DNA of 39,294 nucleotides from positions 1 to 39,294 of the forward strand of contig DASQSZ010000160.1 of NCBI GenBank assembly GCA_035642125.1, written 5' to 3'. The position numbers and the translations under genes were made by a program. This document shows, in pieces, positions 23,070 to 29,477 of the stretch; the stretch's first letter is position 1, and every line of letters begins with the position of its first letter. The notes under the pieces were generated by a model that was not told where the DNA came from, did not search any database, and saw only the letters and a list, made by a program, of their open reading frames with translations. Origin of the DNA: CALAED01 sp937891035 (lineage in GTDB: Bacteria; Actinomycetota; Actinomycetes; Streptosporangiales; Streptosporangiaceae).

Positions 23070-24032
23070 TCAGGCGGTGGAGCGGCGCAGCCCGTCCGCG
23101 GTCGCCGCTTCGCCCGCGCCAAGCGGGCCGAGCTCTGTGGGCCGGTCGAGCTCGGCGAGCTCGAGCCCGGACTCGATGACGGCCGTCATGATGCGGGCCA
23201 GGCGATCGTGCCCGAGCCGCGGGGCCCGGGTCGCCATCGCGGCGACGACCTGGCGCTCCCGCTCGGGGTCGCGGCCCGCGAAGCCGCCGACCGGCTTGAG
23301 GTCCTGGATGATCCCGGCCAGCGTCGCGCGCCGCTCGAGCAGCGTGGCGAGCGCGGCGTCGACGCGGTCGATGGCGGCCCTGGCCGCCGGGAGGGTGGCG
23401 GTGTCCTCCGCGCGGACGAGCGGCCCGAGGACGGCCGCCCGATCCCGTACCGCCGCGGTCTGCTCGGGCGTGGCGTCCTCGCCGAGCAACAGCCCGGCCG
23501 CCCCGGCCGCGAGCGCCGCGACGGCGAGCTCGGGATGGCTGGAGACGTCGACGAGGACGGGCCGGCCGGAGCGTTCGCGGGCCGCGCCCAGCATCGCCAG
23601 GTCGATCGCCGGATGCGGCAGGTGGGTGCGGCTGCCGCTCTCGCACAAGATCAGCCGTTGGTTGCCCTCGGCCACGCAGTACTCGGCGGCCGCGAGCCAC
23701 TCGTCGAGCGTGGCCGCCGGACCTCGCTGGATCACCACCGGCAGCCCGATGCGGGCGACCGCGCTCAGCAGCCGGAAGTCCTGCATCCACGCGGCCCCGA
23801 CGAGCACCGCGTCGGCGAACTCGGCGATGGCGCCGAGATCGGCGGCGGAGAACGGCTCAACGATCAGCGGCCGGTCGGGCCCGTGCCGCGACAGTTCGGC
23901 GGCCGCGTCGGCCCTGCCATGGTGGCGTCTGAGGCTGACCCAGGCGATGTCCGCGGCCGCGCGCGGCCCCGCCACGACCACCGCGGACGTCTCGCCGATC
24001 GGCTGCGATCCGATGATCACCTGCTTGGGCAC
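23070..24032 (-). CDS. DAHP synthase-like / chorismate mutase fusion, degenerate synthase domain
   Basis: This 320-residue fusion starts at GTG 24032 (AGGAGG seven bases upstream). Residues 1-230 or so align in pattern with type I-beta DAHP synthase: V-V-V-A-G-P, then G-L-P-V-V-I-Q-R-G, then E-G-N-Q-R-L-I-L-C-E-S-G-S-R-T, then P-V-L-V-D-V-S. Key residues are changed: the metal-binding Cys after A-G-P is Arg, the Lys of L-K-R-G is Gln, and the K-P-R-T-S-P loop is missing. Residues 235-310 resemble AroQ chorismate mutase (R-A-A-I-D-R-V-D...R-R-A-T-L-A...R-D-P-E-R-E-R). The leader upstream suggests regulation by aromatic amino acids. Synthase activity is doubtful; mutase activity is plausible. 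Confidence 0.72.
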   Translation of the reverse strand: MPKQVIIGSQPIGETSAVVVAGPRAAADIAWVSLRRHHGRADAAAELSRHGPDRPLIVEPFSAADLGAIAEFADAVLVGAAWMQDFRLLSAVARIGLPVVIQRGPAATLDEWLAAAEYCVAEGNQRLILCESGSRTHLPHPAIDLAMLGAARERSGRPVLVDVSSHPELAVAALAAGAAGLLLGEDATPEQTAAVRDRAAVLGPLVRAEDTATLPAARAAIDRVDAALATLLERRATLAGIIQDLKPVGGFAGRDPERERQVVAAMATRAPRLGHDRLARIMTAVIESGLELAELDRPTELGPLGAGEAATADGLRRSTA

Positions 24033-24048
24033 CGGTCTTCCTCCTCGT

Positions 24049-24066
24049 CGGGCGGCCGGCCGCCCG
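24049..24066. repeat. Perfect 18-base palindrome before the aro fusion ribosome site
   Basis: CGGGCGGCC followed directly by its reverse complement, ending five bases before the GAGGAGG of the fusion gene. It could fold in the mRNA next to the ribosome site or serve as a protein-binding site. Confidence 0.5.
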
Positions 24067-24090
24067 TCTGGGAGGAACCGGCCGCGGGTG

Positions 24091-24196
24091 AAAAACACGA
24101 AAGGCAGAGCACCGGCGCCACACGGGACGCGGACTCTGCCTGGCCGGCTCCGGGATCGTCGCTCAGGTCGCGGCGACCGGCTCACCCGGAGCCGGC
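24091..24196 (-). promoter_or_regulatory. Transcription attenuator of the DAHP synthase-like/chorismate mutase gene
   Basis: Three competing pairings are seen on the minus strand. Segment 1 (24196-24185, inside leader codons 11-14) pairs perfectly over 12 bases with segment 2 (24154-24143). Part of segment 2, GAGCCGGC, can instead pair with GCCGGTGCTC (24116-24107). The latter overlaps the loop and 3' arm of a terminator stem formed by AGGCAGAG (24141-24134) and CTCTGCCT (24109-24102), which is followed by TTTCGTGTTTTT. A ribosome stalled at Tyr/Phe codons 5-8 would mask segment 1 and favour the antiterminator. This is the classical logic of ribosome-mediated attenuation; it is inferred from sequence alone. 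Confidence 0.75.
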
Positions 24197-24225
24197 TGCG
24201 TAAACCCGAAATAGCGACGTTCCAC
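24163..24225 (-). CDS. Aromatic-rich leader peptide
   Basis: A 20-codon frame from GTG 24225 to TGA 24163. Codons 3-8 read R-R-Y-F-G-F, a Tyr and two Phe in four codons, followed by a Pro/Ala/Gly-rich end. Its codons overlap the first attenuator segment, and its stop lies just before segment 2, the geometry of a leader peptide gene. A ribosome site upstream is weak. The peptide likely has no role other than sensing charged tRNA(Tyr)/tRNA(Phe). Confidence 0.7.
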   Translation of the reverse strand: MERRYFGFTQPAPGEPVAAT

Positions 24226-24282
24226 GTCGACAACCGTAGGGCAGGCATCACGACCGCGCCAGCTCGCGGACACGGTGTCTCA

Positions 24283-24288
24283 ATTATC
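24283..24288 (-). promoter_or_regulatory. GATAAT -10 element for the aromatic leader transcript
   Basis: On the minus strand GATAAT lies about 58 bases before the leader peptide start, which allows a short 5' end. It sits inside a small inverted repeat, GTCTC/GAGAC (24277-24293). A clear -35 is not visible. Confidence 0.45.
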
Positions 24289-24383
24289 GAGACGGACTCG
24301 ATAGGGTAGCGATGGCGGTAACGCACGCCGTGGGGCGAGCTTGGACCGACGGACTCGTGGACGACGCCTGAGGGAGAGTGGCC

Positions 24384-24920
24384 GTGGCCGAGGGAACGCA
24401 GAAAATCATCGTGATCGGTTTCGACGAACCGCTGAAGGCCAACGAGTTTCTCCTGGCCGTGGCCCGGCTGCAGCGACACGAGCAGATCAGGCTGCACGAC
24501 GCGGTCTTCATCGAACGGGACGCGTCGGGGCGTTCCGTCGTACGTGAGACCCAGGACCTCTCGCCGCAGCGCGGCGCGCTCGGCGGCGGCATGTGGGGGC
24601 TGCTCATCGGCACGCTGCTCGGCGGCCCGATCGGCGGGCTCATCGGCGGCGCCGCCTCGGCGGGCGGCGGCGTGCTGCTCGCCAAGCTGATCGACACCGG
24701 CATCAAGGACGGCAAGATCAAGGAACTGCGCGATGCCGTCCCGCCCGGCAGCACCGCGCTGGCGCTCCTCGTCAGCCACCTCTCGCTCGGGGATCTGCAG
24801 CGTGAGCTGGCCAGGTTCCCCGGGGCCACGCTGGTCGAGACCGATCTGCCCGAGGCGGCGGTGACCGCGGTGCGGATCGCCCTCGGCGACCAGCAAGAGC
24901 CCAGGATCCCGCCCGACTAG
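24384..24920 (+). CDS. DUF1269-type membrane-associated protein
   Basis: GTG 24384, seven bases after AGGGAG, gives 178 residues. The protein begins with a strand-helix pattern (I-I-V-I-G-F-D-E-P-L-K-A-N-E-F-L). It then has a Gly-rich hydrophobic hairpin, G-G-G-M-W-G-L-L-I-G-T-L-L-G-G-P-I-G-G-L-I-G-G with more Gly/Ala after it, around residues 65-95. G-L-L-I-G-x-L-x-G-G-P-x-G is the mark of DUF1269 proteins. The C-terminal part is soluble and acidic. A role in membrane or stress biology has been proposed for such families, but I cannot assign one. A ribosome site AGGAGG follows for the next gene, 13 bases downstream. Confidence 0.75.
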   Translation: MAEGTQKIIVIGFDEPLKANEFLLAVARLQRHEQIRLHDAVFIERDASGRSVVRETQDLSPQRGALGGGMWGLLIGTLLGGPIGGLIGGAASAGGGVLLAKLIDTGIKDGKIKELRDAVPPGSTALALLVSHLSLGDLQRELARFPGATLVETDLPEAAVTAVRIALGDQQEPRIPPD

Positions 24921-24933
24921 GAGGCCGATTCAC

Positions 24934-25425
24934 ATGACGCCCGAACAAGCGCGTTCGCTGCGTTACGGTCTCGTCATCGCGGCGGCCTACCTCCGCGATG
25001 ACACGGCCGAAGTAGAACGGCTACTCACACCATTCGTCCAAGGCGACGACTTGTCGGCGGCGGCCGACGCGTTCGTCTATGTCTCGCTCGTCGCGATCGA
25101 CACCGCCGTACAATCTCGACACCTTCCATTCCAGCAGGTCCTGGATGACATCAAGGCTCTCGACGGCGTAACCTTGCTGGCCGGCCTGCCGGTCGGGCAA
25201 TGGAGCGAGGCAGTGCGCCTCGTCAGCGCGGCAAAACAGGGTACTGCCGATCGAGAAGAGGTCTCATTGGATGTTCCCGGCGCCGTCAACGTAACTTTCA
25301 GGCTTGCCGTCAGCGCGCTTACCGAACTGACCAAACTGCCCATGTTCTCGACCATGACACCCGCCGAGCTGGCAGATATGTTCGCGCAGGGCATCGATGC
25401 CATATATGGCGGCACAGAATTTTAG
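24934..25425 (+). CDS. Unrecognised 163-residue helical protein
   Basis: ATG 24934 has AGGAGG at a good distance. The product appears soluble and mainly helical, acidic at the N terminus, and has no motif I recognise. Base composition falls noticeably within this gene compared with the DUF1269 gene before it. The last four bases overlap the stop of the convergent membrane-protein gene, an arrangement consistent with compact accessory DNA. It might belong functionally either with the DUF1269 gene (13-base gap) or with the island that follows. No function assigned. Confidence 0.6.
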   Translation: MTPEQARSLRYGLVIAAAYLRDDTAEVERLLTPFVQGDDLSAAADAFVYVSLVAIDTAVQSRHLPFQQVLDDIKALDGVTLLAGLPVGQWSEAVRLVSAAKQGTADREEVSLDVPGAVNVTFRLAVSALTELTKLPMFSTMTPAELADMFAQGIDAIYGGTEF

Positions 25426-26378
25426 CCGTTACGGTCGACGTAAAAAGTGATGGATGTGCCTCTTTGCAGCGGGTAATAGTAACGTGCGTGCGCCGCTACG
25501 ATCGAATGGTCGCCCGGGTACGTCGCACCAGTGGAGCTTTCGCCCGTCGGGCCCAGCCCCGTCGCGTTCGTACCCACCGACAGCCGGGTGCAGCCGACCG
25601 AGTTATCGACCGTACAAAGAAACTCGGCATCGGTGACATTCGCAAAAAGCACGACCTTCAGCGTGATATGAGCGTCTTCTATATACTTGCGAGTCAGCGC
25701 CGACAGCTCGATGCGGTTCATCGCGCCGCCTCTGAGCCGGCGGGAGATCTTGTAGCGGTACTCGCAGACCTGAACACCTCGTACGGTCTGCGTCCGCATG
25801 GTCGGCGAAAGTAGTTCACCATCCACTCGCAACATTTGCGGCTGGAAGAACCTGCCATCAGCCGGATCGAGGTCGGATTCGATCTGCCACCGCATCAGAT
25901 ACCTATCCTTGTCCTTGAACGGCTCGGCGGCCCCGTCGTCCATAGAGGCGATACACACCACGCTTACTTCGGCGGGCAGCGTGGCTCTCGCATATGAGAG
26001 ATTCATGAGCTGGATCGCGTATTCGGGGAAATCATCCTCAGGATCGGCCCTTATCAGATGGCCGCTCCAGCGATAACCGCTGAGCGCGGAATCGTCCACG
26101 ATGGCCCGCAAGGGCAAGAAGACCTGGCGCAGCACCTTCCCCAAGGTGACGTCGACCTGGCGCTCGACTTCTCGCGCGGATAGCGAGTTGAACACAAGAG
26201 CCGTGACGGCACCAGAAAACAGTGCCCCAGCCGTCAGCGACAGCAATAGCTGACCGATCGGCTGCCGCTCATCCCGGATTACCACGAGAAGAAGGACGCT
26301 CCCGACGATCGACATCGTCGCGAGGAGCGCTGACACCTGACGAATCAGTTGAAGCGCCTGTTCTTTTTCAGTCGCCAT
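25422..26378 (-). CDS. Unrecognised two-helix membrane protein with large soluble domain
   Basis: A 318-residue product. Two hydrophobic segments lie near residues 14-34 and 40-66, separated by a short R-D-E-R-Q-P loop. The other 250 residues are soluble, with alternating beta strands (V-S-V-V-C-I-A-S-M-D-D, V-C-E-Y-R-Y-K-I-S-R-R, L-K-V-V-L-F-A-N-V). A family is not recognised. The ATG at 26378 lies within the 3' end of the upstream serine-hydrolase gene (34-base overlap), so the two are very likely one operon. G+C is near 52% in a 60-base sample (25441-25500), far below the genome norm, pointing to horizontal gain. Confidence 0.65.
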   Translation of the reverse strand: MATEKEQALQLIRQVSALLATMSIVGSVLLLVVIRDERQPIGQLLLSLTAGALFSGAVTALVFNSLSAREVERQVDVTLGKVLRQVFLPLRAIVDDSALSGYRWSGHLIRADPEDDFPEYAIQLMNLSYARATLPAEVSVVCIASMDDGAAEPFKDKDRYLMRWQIESDLDPADGRFFQPQMLRVDGELLSPTMRTQTVRGVQVCEYRYKISRRLRGGAMNRIELSALTRKYIEDAHITLKVVLFANVTDAEFLCTVDNSVGCTRLSVGTNATGLGPTGESSTGATYPGDHSIVAAHARYYYPLQRGTSITFYVDRNG

Positions 26379-27289
26379 ATTCTATGCGCGATTTCTCTCG
26401 TTTCCGAACGCACGCCCACATTCGCCAAAGCAGGCGGCGCAGCGAATAATTCCTTTTCTTCCATACGTCCGCCGAGGGCATGCCACACGCCAGATGCGGC
26501 GTCACCGATTTCCATACCCGTCACCGCAGTATCGGCTTCGCGGTCAGTCAGCGCAACAAAGGCGAGATCGAGAGCCTCGCCACGGATCAGCGCGGCGTCG
26601 TTACATACGCCCTCGAGGCTGCCCGTCTTGTTCGCGATGGGGAGATCCTCAGGAAGACGCAACGCTATCCTGGACTTCCTGGCGCCATTCTCCATGGCGC
26701 GGAGTACGGGCGACCCCGGGACAGACGAATACAGATATTCGAGCATCCGCAGGACATCTTCGGCCGTCGACACGTTCGCCCGCCCCCGCGGCCCTAGCTC
26801 TGGGTCGCCATAGCCGACGCGAAGATGAGTCGCGCGGCATCCTATCGCGTCGATAAATCCCGCGACCTCTTCGAGTCCGACCACATGCAACAGATAATTT
26901 GCCGACAGATTGTCGCTGAGCGCAAGGGCCAGACCACCGACCTCGCGCAGTGTAAAACGATGATCACCGCTGAAGACTTCGAGCACAGAGGGATAGATAC
27001 TATGGCCGAGTTCGGCGTGCTCAATAGATTCATCGAGATCGAGCAGCCCCTTCGCCGCCAAATCATAGGCGGTCATGACTATCGCCATCTTCAAGACGCT
27101 CGCCGCGGGGCGCTCGATGTCGCCGCGCGCGAAGAACTCGAAGCGAGGTCCGCGCAGTGTCCTTACCGCCACACTACGGCCGTCGGCCGCCGCGAACTTC
27201 GACAGGATCCGAACAGCCTCGGCGGCGCCCTCAGACGGGACCGGGGAGCCATGTTCTCGACCGCTCCCGCTCCGCCCGAAGGAATCCAT
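26345..27289 (-). CDS. Class A beta-lactamase-like serine hydrolase without signal peptide
   Basis: This 314-residue protein has the penicillin-recognising fold's motifs at class A spacing: S64-V-L-K67, S125-D-N127 and K221-T-G223. The omega-loop region reads D162-P-E-L-G where class A enzymes have E166-P-E-L-N, so the deacylating Glu is replaced by Asp and the Asn by Gly. The N terminus (M-D-S-F-G-R-S-G-S-G) lacks a secretion signal, so the enzyme is probably cytoplasmic or uses another route. This argues against ordinary antibiotic resistance; peptidase, amidase or esterase activity is possible. It overlaps the gene of a two-helix membrane protein. Confidence 0.78.
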   Translation of the reverse strand: MDSFGRSGSGREHGSPVPSEGAAEAVRILSKFAAADGRSVAVRTLRGPRFEFFARGDIERPAASVLKMAIVMTAYDLAAKGLLDLDESIEHAELGHSIYPSVLEVFSGDHRFTLREVGGLALALSDNLSANYLLHVVGLEEVAGFIDAIGCRATHLRVGYGDPELGPRGRANVSTAEDVLRMLEYLYSSVPGSPVLRAMENGARKSRIALRLPEDLPIANKTGSLEGVCNDAALIRGEALDLAFVALTDREADTAVTGMEIGDAASGVWHALGGRMEEKELFAAPPALANVGVRSETREIAHRIWRLKKNRRFN

Positions 27290-27530
27290 TGACGACCCTT
27301 CATCTGTATGGAATCACGCGATCGTATTCTGGCCCGAATATCAGGTCAAGAGGGGCGCGCCCGTTTCACCATCATGGACAAATCGGCTCGTTGGCGACAA
27401 TACGGGCTGCCGGCGTTGCCGGCGCCATTTCGCGCGACGGTCCGGCGGTCGGGGACAACCTCATACCCGGAAGACCGCGGCGACGCGCGCAGACGGCGGA
27501 CCACAACGACACGATCTAGCATGAGATGGC
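27290..27530. other. Intergenic region of the low-G+C island
   Basis: This 241-base gap separates the divergent serine-hydrolase and AraC genes. It contains short open frames on both strands but none with a ribosome site or recognisable sequence. A TAGCAT element precedes the AraC start. No repeat end, tRNA or integrase site was seen. Confidence 0.5.
27517..27522 (+). promoter_or_regulatory. Possible -10 element of a leaderless araC-type gene
   Basis: TAGCAT (TAnnnT) ends eight bases before ATG 27531, the same spacing as for the DUF6882 gene. No ribosome site precedes the ATG. Tentative. Confidence 0.3.
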
Positions 27531-28454
27531 ATGAGCGATGAGGTGGCACACTATTGGCGCCACCCCGGCCTGCCGGACGTCGATCTGTTGCGCGCCCGTT
27601 TCGTCACCCACCGGTACGCGCGGCACGCCCACGAGGGCTACACCATCGGCCTGATCGAGTTCGGCGTCGAGGAGTTCGACGTGCCGGGGGCGGCCCTGCG
27701 CGCCGGGGCGGGGGCTGTCGTCATCCTCAACCCCGAGGTGGTGCACACAGGCCAGCCCGGAGTCCCCGAGGGGTGGGCCTACCGGGTCACCTATCCGGCT
27801 GTGGACGTCGTCGCCGAGATCGCCGCCGAGCTGGGCGCGCCGCACGGCACCCCGTACTTCCCGGCCAGGGTGCTCGACGATCCCGACGGCGCCCGGCTAC
27901 TGCGCACCGCGCATCGGGCCGCCGAGCGCGGCGACGCGCTGGCCGCCTCATCGCACCTGCGGGCCGCCCTCGCCGGGCTGCTGCGCCGCCATGCCGCCCA
28001 GCCGCCGCCGACCGAGCCGGGAGCGGCCGGCCGGCGGGCCGTCGCCGCCGCCCGCGACATCCTGCACGATCGCCTGCTCGACCCGCCGCCGCTGGCCGAG
28101 TTGGCCGCCGCCGTTGACAGCCGGCCGTTCGCGCTGCTGCGCGCCTTCCGTACGGCGACGGGGCTGCCGCCGCACGCCTACCTCAACCAGGTGCGGGTGC
28201 GGCGCGCCCGCGTGCTGCTGAGCGAGGGGCTGCGTCCGGCCGAGGTCGCCGCCCGGGTCGGCTTCGCCGATCAGGCCCACCTGACGCGGCATTTCAAACG
28301 CGTCGTCGGCGTGCCGCCCGGCGCGTACGCGATGGGCGTGCGCAAGAACGTTCAAGACCGTCCCGGCCCGGGCTCATTAGCATCGCGGTCATGGGTCCCC
28401 CGGATCACGTGCGGGCGGCCGTCCGCGACGGCCTCGGGGTCGGCATCGCCGTAG
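27531..28454 (+). CDS. AraC-family transcription regulator
   Basis: This 307-residue protein has an N-terminal cupin-like ligand domain (H-A-H-E-G-Y-T-I-G; L-N-P-E-V-V-H-T-G-Q-P) and a C-terminal double helix-turn-helix. The latter shows L-A-E-L-A-A-A-V, Y-L-N-Q-V-R-V-R-R-A-R-V-L-L, and A-A-R-V-G-F-A-D-Q-A-H-L-T-R-H-F-K-R, the AraC signature. Homologues normally end near K-N-V-Q-D. Here the frame goes on for about 30 residues and overlaps azlC by 64 bases. It contains a TTA codon (28377-28379), rare in this DNA. It probably controls azlC-azlD in response to an amino acid; that is inference from position. Confidence 0.88.
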   Translation: MSDEVAHYWRHPGLPDVDLLRARFVTHRYARHAHEGYTIGLIEFGVEEFDVPGAALRAGAGAVVILNPEVVHTGQPGVPEGWAYRVTYPAVDVVAEIAAELGAPHGTPYFPARVLDDPDGARLLRTAHRAAERGDALAASSHLRAALAGLLRRHAAQPPPTEPGAAGRRAVAAARDILHDRLLDPPPLAELAAAVDSRPFALLRAFRTATGLPPHAYLNQVRVRRARVLLSEGLRPAEVAARVGFADQAHLTRHFKRVVGVPPGAYAMGVRKNVQDRPGPGSLASRSWVPRITCGRPSATASGSASP

Positions 28455-29140
28455 GCCTGTCCGGGCTCGCGTTCGGCGCGGCGGCGATCGCGGCGGGGCT
28501 CGGCGTGGCCCAGGCGTGCGTGCTCAGCCTGGTCGCCTTCTCCGGCGCCTCCCAGTTCGCTCTGATCGGGGTGATCGCCGGCGGCGGCGATCTAGTGGCG
28601 GGTTCGGCCGGTGCGGTGCTGCTCGGCGGCCGGAACGCGCTGTACGGCCTGCGCCTGGCCGACCTGCTCCGGGTACGAGGGTGGCACCGCCTCGCCACCG
28701 CACAGGTCGTCATCGACGAGACGACGGCGATCGCCACCGCCCAGCCGGACCGGCCGAGCGCGCGGGCCGGCTTTCGCGCCGCCGGGATCACCCTCTACGC
28801 GACCTGGAACATGGCCACCGCGCTCGGCGCCCTCGGCGCGGCCCGGCTCGGCGACCCGGAGACGATCGGACTCGACGTGCTCGGGCCCGCCGCCTTCTTG
28901 GCCCTGCTCTGGCCGCGGCTGACCGCGGGGAAAGCCGAACGCGCCGTCGCCGCGGCGGCCGTCGTGATCGCGGTGGCGACGACCCCGCTGCTGCCGCCCG
29001 GCGTCCCGGTGATGCTCGCCGCCGTCGCCGCCCTCGGCGGGCTGATCCGCCGCGGCCCGCTCCCCCGCCGGCGACGCGGCCGGCGACCACCGTCCGGCGG
29101 CGGCGGTGCCAAAGCGGCCCCGGAGGCCGGTGAGCGGTGA
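28391..29140 (+). CDS. azlC: AzlC-type branched-chain amino acid exporter subunit
   Basis: This 249-residue membrane protein has seven or so hydrophobic helices and the family motifs F-S-G-A-S-Q-F-A and G-G-R-N-A-L-Y-G-L-R. The partner AzlD follows with a GTGA overlap, and the two form the exporter for branched-chain amino acids or analogues. ATG 28391 lies inside the end of the regulator gene. The C-terminal tail is Arg/Gly-rich and cytoplasmic. The AraC regulator upstream and this pair form a common actinobacterial cassette. Confidence 0.88.
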   Translation: MGPPDHVRAAVRDGLGVGIAVGLSGLAFGAAAIAAGLGVAQACVLSLVAFSGASQFALIGVIAGGGDLVAGSAGAVLLGGRNALYGLRLADLLRVRGWHRLATAQVVIDETTAIATAQPDRPSARAGFRAAGITLYATWNMATALGALGAARLGDPETIGLDVLGPAAFLALLWPRLTAGKAERAVAAAAVVIAVATTPLLPPGVPVMLAAVAALGGLIRRGPLPRRRRGRRPPSGGGGAKAAPEAGER

Positions 29141-29445
29141 ACATCTGGCTCGCGGTGGTCATCACCGGTCTCGGCTGCTACGCGCTCAAGCTGGCCGGGC
29201 TCGTCATGCCGGGGCGGATGCTGGCCGACGTCCGCGTCCGCCGGTTCACCGAGTTGGTCCCGGTGGCGCTGCTCACCGCCCTGGTCGCGGTGCAGGCGCT
29301 CGGCGACGGCCGGGCGCTGGAGGCCGACGGCCCCCGCCTCGCCGGCCTCGCCGCCGCTATGGTCGCCCTGCTGCTGCGCGCCCCGTTCCTCGTCGTCCTC
29401 CTCGTCGCGGCCGCCGCGACGGCTGTCTTGCGCCTGCTTTGGTAG
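29137..29445 (+). CDS. azlD: AzlD-type exporter subunit
   Basis: A 102-residue protein from GTG 29137, overlapping the azlC stop as GTGA. It has three to four hydrophobic helices (residues about 3-22, 40-53, 65-82 and 84-100) and the AzlD pattern W-L-A-V-V-I-T-G-L-G-C-Y-A-L-K-L-A-G, followed by V-P-V-A-L-L-T-A-L. It is an obligate small partner of AzlC in amino acid export. Confidence 0.87.
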   Translation: MNIWLAVVITGLGCYALKLAGLVMPGRMLADVRVRRFTELVPVALLTALVAVQALGDGRALEADGPRLAGLAAAMVALLLRAPFLVVLLVAAAATAVLRLLW

Positions 29446-29477
29446 CGGGCCGGCGCGGCCGCCACCCTGAGGATGGG

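Noticed and set aside
22942..23790. Upstream extension of the peptidoglycan-binding frame
   Set aside because: It is antisense-like or out of frame to the aro fusion gene and there is a good ribosome site at ATG 22941.
27308..27541. 77-codon frame before the AraC gene
   Set aside because: No ribosome site, no motif, and it overlaps the regulator start in another frame.
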